The notes under the pieces were generated by a model. The model was not told where the DNA came from. It worked only from the letters and a program-made list of their open reading frames with translations, and ran no database searches. DNA of 5,363 bases from CAYOVG01 sp964407285 (lineage in GTDB: Bacteria > Desulfobacterota > Syntrophobacteria > Syntrophobacterales > Syntrophobacteraceae): positions 1 through 5,363 of the forward strand of contig CAYOVG010000420.1 of assembly GCA_964407285.1 (NCBI GenBank). Reading direction: 5' to 3'. The position numbers and the translations under genes were made by a program. This document shows positions 1-4,368 of this stretch, one piece after another; positions within the stretch are counted from its first letter, which is position 1; each line of letters opens with the position of its first letter.

Positions 1-90
1 CGCGTGGATCAACAAACCGTCGAGTGGTGACGTGAGAGTCTAATTTCTGAAAACAGGTGTCTCATTTTCATTGACACATTCCGCCCGGAG

Positions 91-1374
91 ATGCTCGTTC
101 GGAGCATCCGGGACCATCGGTGCGTAGTGTTTGTCGGGGCAGGCCTTTCTGCGCAAGCCAAGACCTCTGATGGGAAGAGCTTGCCCACGTGGCGGACGTT
201 GCTGGAGCGCATGATCGACTGGTGCGCAGTTCATCGCGTGCAACTGAGAGCGGAACCTTCAGAGTTCAAGGCAATCCTCGACAAGAACCGACTGCTGGTC
301 GTCGCGCAGGAACTTCAGCACGCTCTCGGTGGGCAACTCAACGCGTGTCTGTCGGAGATTTTACACTCTGGAGCGACGAAGCCGAGCCCGGCCCACCGCG
401 CTCTTTGTCAGCCGAAATGGGTTGCAGTTCTCACATCAAACTACGACGGCTTGATCGAGGGCGCTTATGCGGTCGAATCCGAGGGCACAATTCCGCCCGT
501 CTTCTCATTGGGCGGCGTCAACCAGGCCATCGACTGCCTAAGAAGCGACCGGTTCTTTGTCTTCAAGGTGCACGGAGACGTCAACTTGCCGGGGTCGATC
601 ATCCTCGGCAATCGTGACTACTCACGATTGCTTCATCTGAGTCCGGCGTAGAGGTCCTTTCTGGAAACCGTCTTCGCGACGTACACGGTCCTCTTCGTGG
701 GGTTCGGGGGCTCGGACCCGGACTTGGAAAGCGTAGTGGACAGGCTGTCGACAATCTACGAGCGGAGCATCAGCCAGCATTTCCTGCTTATCTCAGAAGA
801 CGAATATAGCTCACTCGAACGCCGTCGGCTCCTTGAGGACAAGCGGCTCGACTGCATCACTTACGAGCGTGATGCGTCGCACTCACAGGTCGTCGAGTTT
901 TTGAAAGCGGTAGCTCTCCGCACTGCCCCCGACGCAGATGTGCCGACGCCATTCACGGCGGAGGTTCGACGACCTCGGGCATTCCTCTCGGGCAGCTACC
1001 GCGACATCGCGCTGCTTCGAAAGATCTCTGACATTGCGCAACAGGCGGGCTTCGAAGTGTGGATGGCGGATCGTCAGGTGGCGGTGGGCGACTCCATAAC
1101 GGACACGATTTCTAAGGCAATCGACGACGCTGACTGCTTGATTGCTGTGATCTCGGGAAATGCTGCCGCGACTTCTTGGGTGCACTTTGAGATCGGGCGT
1201 GCTTGGGGAGCCAGAAAGAGAATTCTCCCCATCAAGGTAAGCGACGCGTCCGTTCCCTCTGATCTGATGGGCATCCTCTACCTGCAGATCCAAGGGCCGA
1301 AGGTGACCAAACGCGATGAGGCGCTCCTAAATGAGCAATTCACAAAGTTCTTGGCATCGTTGCGTGACAGCTAA
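91..1374 (+). pseudogene. SIR2-TIR fusion protein (putative NAD-consuming defence effector), split by an in-frame amber codon
   Basis: One frame runs for 427 codons with a single internal stop, TAG at 649-651 (codon 187). Codons 1-186 are a SIR2 domain: GAGLS (16-20, NAD binding), TSNYD (115-119, with the catalytic Asn) and KVHGD (159-163, catalytic His161). After the stop the same frame continues with FLETVF and LFVGFGGSDPDL (about 200-212), the usual last SIR2 motif, so the stop lies inside the fold. Codons 296-402 are a TIR domain: AFLSGSYRD, VWMADRQVAVGDSI and SWVHFEIGRAWG, where Glu367 fits the catalytic TIR glutamate. In known systems these domains hydrolyse NAD or make NAD-derived signals against phage; that role here is inference. 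ATG 91 has GGAG directly abutting it, too close for a normal ribosome binding site, so the true start may be further upstream. GTG 697 lies in a core strand and is not a credible restart. The frame ends at a group II intron remnant. Domain calls are firm; pseudogene status versus sequencing error is open. Confidence 0.85.
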
Positions 1375-1444
1375 TCGGGTAAGGGGGAGTTTTTCTCTCC
1401 CTCTCCCCACACCACCTATCATGCGGGTCCGCAATAGGCGGTTC
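1374..1444 (-). ncRNA. Group II intron domain V and VI hairpins (remnant)
   Basis: On the minus strand, CCGCCTAT (1441-1434) pairs with ATAGGTGG (1419-1412), and TGCG (1433-1430) with CGCA (1425-1422), giving a compact hairpin with the two-part stem of domain V. The distal part of the outer stem differs from the usual CCGCCGTA/TACGGTGG yet still pairs, as expected if it was once under selection. A second hairpin follows (about 1408-1377), with GGGAG against CTCCC and an unpaired-looking A before the closing CCC, as for the domain VI branch-point adenosine. The RNA ends with GAT at 1376-1374. The first turn of domain V starts only a few bases after the maturase stop codon. Confidence 0.65.
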
Positions 1445-1451
1445 ACAGAAC

Positions 1452-1595
1452 TTACCGGGTCATAGCCGGGTAATGAATGTTCACCCACAGTTCTTTGACA
1501 ACTATAAGACCTTGATCCTTGAGCCACTGATTGGTCATGCCGGTTTGGGTCGCCATGGTTCGAGCGCTTCGCCACGGGCCTTTGCCTCGTTTTCC
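1452..1595 (-). pseudogene. C-terminal fragment of group II intron reverse transcriptase/maturase
   Basis: The minus frame ends at TAA (1452-1454). Its last 47 residues include GKRGKGPWRSARTMATQ, MTNQWLKDQGL and VKELWVNIHYPAMTR, which resemble the maturase (X)/C-terminal tail of group II intron proteins: a PWR-x-AR-T element, a TN-x-WL-x-x-QGL helix and a final LWV...HYP. Upstream of about 1595 the frame stays open but no longer resembles a reverse transcriptase; there it runs antisense to the RAYT fragment. The polymerase domain with its YADD motif is missing, so no enzyme is made. The family call rests on pattern recognition of this tail together with the intron RNA structure that follows it. 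Confidence 0.72.
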
Positions 1596-1763
1596 ATGGA
1601 CGAGGCTCATCTTCTCCTCGCTGCGCGTTATATTGAGCGTATTCCCTTGAAAGCGGGCATTGGGAACGATCCCGGATCGTATACATGGAGCCGTGCGGCG
1701 GCTCATCGGTTGGGAAAGGACGATCGACTGCTCACTGCTTCCCCGCCGGCTTGTTTCTCGTGA
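1578..1763 (+). pseudogene. C-terminal fragment of REP-associated tyrosine transposase (RAYT, Y1/IS200-like)
   Basis: The frame contains FASFSMDEAHLLLAARYIER, then IPLKAG, SYTWSRAAAH and GKDDRLL. This is the typical RAYT tail: a bulky 'RF-x-S...DE-x-HLL' segment, a RYVE-x-NP-x-RAG helix, a WSSA-x-x-H element and G-x-DD-x-L. The N-terminal HUH motif and the catalytic tyrosine region are absent. Residues before about 1578 in this frame belong to antisense intron sequence, so the ATG at 1473 is not a real start. The frame stops at TGA 1761-1763 inside a hairpin. After that stop the same frame reads RGNK, a stop, then GVPGL, which may be more decayed family tail. RAYTs process REP palindromes as single-stranded DNA. 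This copy is certainly inactive. Confidence 0.72.
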
Positions 1764-1786
1764 CACCGCTCCTGCGGTGTAACGAG
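1757..1786. repeat. Imperfect palindrome next to the RAYT fragment (REP-like hairpin candidate)
   Basis: CTCGTgACACCGC (1757-1769) pairs with GCGGTGTaACGAG (1774-1786) across a TCCT loop. That is 12 pairs with one internal G/A mismatch, and three further T-G wobbles are possible outside. It lies directly at the end of the RAYT remnant, where REP substrates are often found. It could instead be a terminator stem, but no T-run follows on either strand. Confidence 0.55.
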
Positions 1787-1877
1787 GGGAAATAAGTAAG
1801 GTGTCCCCGGATTGGAAACGGCCTGGCACGCGTGCGTACGTAAAAACGCCTGCATTTGCGCCCTTGCGGCTTCATGG

Positions 1878-2522
1878 TCACGACGCGTGAAGATCCAGAT
1901 TGAAGCGCACCCGTTTGAAGCGCATCTGAATATCCTGGGAAATGCGGCTTCCGATCCGCGCCATGAAGAGATTTTCCGGGCGAAGGTTCACATTGGGATC
2001 ATTGGTCTGGTAAGGCTTGAACCCGTATCCGGCGAAGAAGGTTCCGAGCATGGTGCGGTACTCCATGGGGGTCTTGTTCGAACCGTCCAAATCCCAAGTC
2101 CAGGAGTATCCCACAAGATAGCAGATCCGATCCTCCACCAGCGGATGAGACAAGAGCAGCGTCATGAGCATTCCCGCCACTCCCATGGATCTCCATTGCC
2201 GGTTCACCTCGATCACCGCCACTTCCATCATGACGCGGTCTCCCACGCGGCGCCATCGTTCGTCCGGAGACGGATACGCCAGGACAGCCACTCCCACGAT
2301 TTCATGCCCGGAGGTTAAGGCCAACACCACGTTGGCGTCGGGCTCTCCGGCCGTTTCCATCAATTTCTGCTTGCTGGATAAGATCGGCCGGTACCGGGGA
2401 TATCTACCGAAATCGGCGGGGAATCGGGCGCTCTCGATGTCTCCGGGGCGGCAGAACGAGACGAATGTGAGGTTTCCGCGGGGAGTCTCCCGATGTACAC
2501 GGGTTTGTTGGAAGGAGCCCAT
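1878..2522 (-). CDS. acuA: AcuA-like GNAT N-acetyltransferase
   Basis: A 214-residue protein, close to the roughly 210 of Bacillus AcuA, the acetyltransferase that acetylates and inactivates acetyl-CoA synthetase (AcsA). Recalled AcuA landmarks appear in order: a GRYPRYRP segment (about 39-46), YPSPDERW (83-90), the acetyl-CoA-binding strand and loop with MEVAVIEV then R-S-M-G-V-A (111-116, matching the R/QxxGxG/A motif), YSWTWDLDG (139-147), MEYR (153-156) and NLFMARIG (184-191). No signal peptide or membrane segment is seen, so it is cytosolic. I chose ATG 2520-2522 because it gives the family length; a TTG at 2540 would add six residues. Neither has a visible Shine-Dalgarno sequence, and the leader lies against a dispersed repeat and a small hairpin. 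The gene follows another GNAT gene on the same strand. No acetyl-CoA synthetase gene is in view, so the target protein is inferred. Confidence 0.85.
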   Translation of the reverse strand: MGSFQQTRVHRETPRGNLTFVSFCRPGDIESARFPADFGRYPRYRPILSSKQKLMETAGEPDANVVLALTSGHEIVGVAVLAYPSPDERWRRVGDRVMMEVAVIEVNRQWRSMGVAGMLMTLLLSHPLVEDRICYLVGYSWTWDLDGSNKTPMEYRTMLGTFFAGYGFKPYQTNDPNVNLRPENLFMARIGSRISQDIQMRFKRVRFNLDLHAS

Positions 2523-2529
2523 GAACTTG

Positions 2530-2545
2530 ACGGCTAACAAGCCGT
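2530..2545. other. Small perfect hairpin in the acuA leader
   Basis: ACGGCT (2530-2535) pairs with AGCCGT (2540-2545) around an AACA loop. On the coding (minus) strand it is preceded by seven Ts and ends about seven bases before the acuA ATG, so it could mask or replace a ribosome binding site. It does not look like a terminator for the minus strand, because the T-run is on the wrong side. It may also be the outer edge of the adjoining dispersed repeat. Confidence 0.4.
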
Positions 2546-2690
2546 AAAAAAACGCGATCTTCTGTGTTGGGCTTCATCCTTCGTCCTTGCGGCGTATTGC
2601 ATGTAGGCCTCATTCCTCAGGATTCGCGCGCCTTGCATCTCATCGTTTTCTACCGGCCTGTCCATAGTACCGTTTATCAACGGGCGGTCA
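2546..2690. repeat. Dispersed repeat, copy A
   Basis: This stretch aligns along its whole length with 4028-4181 in the same orientation, at roughly 80% identity by eye. Shared blocks include AACGCGATCT, GCTTCATCCTTCGTC, CGCCTCATT/GGCCTCATT, GCGCGCC, TCTCATCGTTTT and GTTTATCAA. The ends are partly complementary (an A-rich AAAAAC at the left, GTTTATCAA at the right), like a small non-autonomous element. It separates the two GNAT genes: its right edge supplies the TGA of the upstream one (2690-2688) and its left edge touches the acuA leader. It holds no open frame of its own. I recall similar sequences as abundant dispersed repeats in Nitrospira-like genomes, but could not check. Confidence 0.72.
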
Positions 2691-3248
2691 GAAGTCACTC
2701 CAACCCTTATGCAGGTGCTTCACCATAATCTGATAGTCATGGTAGTTCCCCTGCTGATCCCGAACATAGTCCTTCAACACGAATTCCTTGGTAAAGTCGA
2801 GCTTGTAAGCGGCCTCGATGGCGGAATCCTCAATGCCCACCACGAAATCGGACCGCAACCGCTCCAGCCCCAAATCCATAGCCCGGCGAATGAGATCCAG
2901 CAGCATCCACGTGCCCAGGCGAATGCGTCGAAACTTGGGATCCACCATAATACGCAGACTGCCCAGGTGTTTCAATCCGCCGGACGCGCCTAAGGAGAGC
3001 GTGGCGTGGGCTACGATGCGCTCGTCGACGAGCGCCACAATGGAGAAGGCCCTCCCGTCCCGGATGTCCTCCATCCACCTTCGAACCACCCCGGGATCCG
3101 ATGTGTCCTCCGTCATGAACCAGCGGTCGGAAAGAGTCAGGCCGGAGTAAAACCTTTTCAGAGGGTCCAAGTCTTCCTCCTTCAAAGGCCTCAACAACGC
3201 TTCCGCACCGTCTTTCAATATCAGATCTTTGGGATAGCTTCCGACCAT
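2688..3248 (-). CDS. GNAT family N-acetyltransferase
   Basis: A 186-residue protein covering one GNAT domain. The pattern is YPKDLILKDGAEALLRPL (4-21), RWFMTEDTSDPGVVRRWMED (about 42-61), SIVALVDERIVAHATL (69-84), then the core strand and helix LGSLRIMVDP (95-104) with RRIRLGTWML, and a C-terminal EFVLKDYVRD...YQIMV (155-176). This subfamily usually shows RGRGLGT at the acetyl-CoA loop; here Arg110 replaces the first glycine of the R/QxxGxG/A motif, which may weaken cofactor binding. I chose ATG 3246-3248 because GAGGTG (3259-3254) sits five bases upstream and a promoter lies just before it; the frame stays open further upstream to 3425, but that extension is low-complexity and unlike the family. 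The substrate is unknown. It may be co-transcribed with the AcuA-like gene 165 bp downstream. Cytosolic. Confidence 0.85.
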   Translation of the reverse strand: MVGSYPKDLILKDGAEALLRPLKEEDLDPLKRFYSGLTLSDRWFMTEDTSDPGVVRRWMEDIRDGRAFSIVALVDERIVAHATLSLGASGGLKHLGSLRIMVDPKFRRIRLGTWMLLDLIRRAMDLGLERLRSDFVVGIEDSAIEAAYKLDFTKEFVLKDYVRDQQGNYHDYQIMVKHLHKGWSDF

Positions 3249-3273
3249 GTCCGCACCTCGTTTAAGACCAACC

Positions 3274-3302
3274 ACTCTACCGATCGACATGCCTGCTGTC
3301 AA
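3274..3302 (-). promoter_or_regulatory. Sigma70-type promoter of the GNAT gene
   Basis: On the minus strand a perfect -35 box TTGACA (3302-3297) is followed, after exactly 17 bases, by TAGAGT (3279-3274, four of six matches to TATAAT). Transcription would start near 3267, giving a leader of about 20 bases that carries the GAGGTG ribosome binding site at 3259-3254 before ATG 3248. This layout decides the start of the downstream gene. Predicted by eye only. Confidence 0.6.
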
Positions 3303-3766
3303 TGTGCGATCAACAAGCATGGCCGGAGCCCCGGAGGAATGGGTTCCCGAAGCCGGAATGGAGAGAGGGGGCCGGGGGTGCCGAAGGGGGATCATTCCCG
3401 TGTATGGGTAAAAATACCCCATCATTGGGGCGCCGCGCAGGGAAGCGCGCTATTTTCTTTTATCAGCCTGTTATGGGAATCCGTCTTCTATACGAAAAGG
3501 AAACACCGAAGTCCGTCAGACAGGATAAGGCGACTATTACGGAGATAAATCTCAGGGCGCCCAAGAACGTTCCCGCAACCGGGGCTGAAAAAAATCCGCC
3601 GCCTTCAAAACCGTCCACGCCCGAACCGCCCTGGCTCGTGCGATATCCTCGCGCAGGCGCGACATTCGGTTTGGCAGGATCTTCGTGACGCCGTCACACA
3701 AGAAAGTCCTGCATTCGCGCGGGCCGCCGGCGCCATTCCTCGCCCGGCATGTCGCCTGAGGCGGGT
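3303..3766. other. Long intergenic stretch without a recognised gene
   Basis: It lies between the promoter of the GNAT gene and the stop of the zinc-ribbon gene. Open frames exist on both strands, but none resembles a family I know. Near the left end is a cluster of small hairpins: GGGTA/TACCC around AAAA (3406-3419), CCCC/GGGG around ATCATT (3417-3430) and CGCGC/GCGCG around AGGGAA (3434-3449), the last followed on the plus strand by a T-rich run (3451-3461) like a weak terminator. GTGAC/GTCAC around GCC lies at 3685-3697. A possible 51-residue peptide with one hydrophobic segment is discussed among the findings. Confidence 0.5.
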
Positions 3767-3958
3767 CTAATTGGCTCCGGGAAGCTTCTCGCCGGATTTT
3801 TCCGGAGACTCCCAATACGCCCGGAACAGATCGTCTTCATGGGTCAGACGGATCATGTCCTTGCCGCAAACGGTACACCGGACCGTGTGGTCATCCAGTC
3901 CTGCGATGCGGCTTTCATCCAAGCTGCAATTCGGACACCGGTAATCATAGAGAGGCAT
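3767..3958 (-). CDS. Small FmdB-like zinc-ribbon protein
   Basis: A 63-residue protein beginning MPLYDYRCPNC, very like the MP-x-YEYRC start of FmdB-type regulatory zinc-ribbon proteins. Two CxxC pairs (Cys8/Cys11 and Cys28/Cys31, the second in RCTVCGKD) would bind one zinc ion. The C-terminal half (FRAYWESPEKSGEKLPGAN) is charged and shows no domain. The start at ATG 3956-3958 is set by a strong Shine-Dalgarno GAGGAG (3971-3966) seven bases upstream. The frame continues 35 codons upstream into the dispersed repeat, but without family resemblance. FmdB-like proteins have been suggested to be regulators, yet the function of most is unknown. It is the first of three same-strand genes, but the 500 bp gap to the next one, which has its own promoter, argues against an operon. 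Confidence 0.82.
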   Translation of the reverse strand: MPLYDYRCPNCSLDESRIAGLDDHTVRCTVCGKDMIRLTHEDDLFRAYWESPEKSGEKLPGAN

Positions 3959-4027
3959 GTTTGGTCTCCTCAAATGAGTTTTAGCGCTCCCAAGATTAGA
4001 GCAAGCATCGTGCCACCGCTTGGCGCG

Positions 4028-4181
4028 CTGTTGAAAAACGCGATCTGCGGTGTTGCGCTTCATCCTTCGTCATTGCGGGGTAATATAGGTACGCCTCATT
4101 TCTCCCTCAGGACTTGCGCGCCTCGCCTCTCATCGTTTTTGAACAGCCGGCCCAAAATGCTGTTTATCAAAGGGCTGTTAG
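4028..4181. repeat. Dispersed repeat, copy B
   Basis: The second, better-preserved copy of the repeat at 2546-2690. It runs from CTGTTGAAAAACGCGATC to GCTGTTTATCAA and GGGCTGTTAG. TTGAAAAAC at the left end (4031-4039) is the reverse complement of GTTTATCAA at the right end (4162-4170) with one mismatch, and CGTTTTTGAACAGCC (4134-4148) is a further related inner piece, so the RNA or single strand could fold on itself. It lies upstream of the zinc-ribbon gene and about 140 bp left of the insertion sequence. No complete gene lies within it. Confidence 0.72.
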
Positions 4182-4315
4182 TCTACTTGCGCCAAAAGCG
4201 CCGGAGTATTGAACGGTTGCTCGGCGTCATCGGGAAATTCACGGGCCCGCGAGTAAAACAATAAGCAATATGAATGGCTTATGTACATTGGCTCCCGGCG
4301 GGACACCAATTCTAT

Positions 4316-4348
4316 AAAAGGGGGTATCCACTTGACGCAAGTGCCCCC
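4316..4348 (+). repeat. Left terminal inverted repeat of the IS1595-family element
   Basis: This 33-base stretch matches the reverse complement of 5331-5363 with only two mismatches (G versus A at positions 19 and 28 of the repeat). Inside it, ACTTG/CAAGT around ACG, flanked by G5 and C5 runs, can form its own hairpin. It also holds the -35 box of the transposase promoter. Confidence 0.9.
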
Positions 4349-4360
4349 CACATATAGTAT
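4332..4360 (+). promoter_or_regulatory. Transposase promoter partly within the left inverted repeat
   Basis: TTGACG (4332-4337, five of six to the -35 consensus) is followed after 17 bases by TAGTAT (4355-4360, four of six to the -10 consensus). The expected start near 4367 is only about two bases before ATG 4369, so the message would be nearly leaderless. TATAGT at 4353-4358 with a 15-base spacer is an alternative -10. Confidence 0.5.
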
Positions 4361-4368
4361 GTCACGGT

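Larger units (their letters stand above)
1374..1595 (-). mobile_element. Group II intron remnant (3' end: maturase C-terminus plus domains V-VI)
   Basis: Read on the minus strand, this is the tail of a group II intron: the last 47 or so codons of the intron-encoded reverse transcriptase/maturase, then a domain V-like hairpin, a domain VI-like hairpin and a 3' end reading CCCGAT. The 5' two-thirds or more of the intron (domains I-III and the polymerase part) is absent, so it can neither splice nor move. The boundary near 1595 abuts a RAYT fragment on the opposite strand. The 3' boundary near 1374 coincides with the TAA of the SIR2-TIR frame. The order of maturase tail, GAACCGCC hairpin and CTACCCGATT-like end matches a common bacterial intron layout that I recognise from memory. 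Confidence 0.75.

Noticed and set aside
71..76. Perfect TTGACA (-35 box) just before the SIR2-TIR start
   Set aside because: No -10-like box stands 16-18 bases downstream, and that position is already inside the coding frame.
1..90. Tail of an upstream gene in the first 43 bases
   Set aside because: All three plus frames stop by base 43 and none of the short tails is recognisable, so no call can be supported.
697..1374. Separate TIR-domain gene starting at GTG 697
   Set aside because: GTG 697 lies in the middle of a conserved SIR2 strand (LFVGFGGSDPDL) and has no ribosome binding site; the frame is the continuation of the gene at 91.
1473..1763. Intact plus-strand gene from ATG 1473
   Set aside because: Its first 35 or so codons run antisense to the group II maturase tail; only the part from about 1578 resembles a RAYT.
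1596..1829. Maturase frame continuing upstream to 1829 on the minus strand
   Set aside because: This stretch is antisense to the RAYT fragment and shows no reverse transcriptase motif.
1999..2547. Plus- and minus-strand open frames overlapping the AcuA-like gene
   Set aside because: They are shadows of a well-supported gene and lack recognisable motifs.
3249..3425. N-terminal extension of the GNAT protein to 3425
   Set aside because: It is proline/glycine-rich, unlike the family, overlaps the promoter, and ATG 3248 has the good ribosome binding site.
3959..4063. 35-codon N-terminal extension of the zinc-ribbon protein
   Set aside because: It begins inside the dispersed repeat and bypasses the GAGGAG site placed seven bases before ATG 3958.
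4178..4288. 36-residue minus-strand peptide MYISHSYCLLFY... between the repeat and the IS
   Set aside because: No homology recognised, poor start spacing (GGGAG only three bases away), and it ends inside the repeat; it could be a decayed gene tail.
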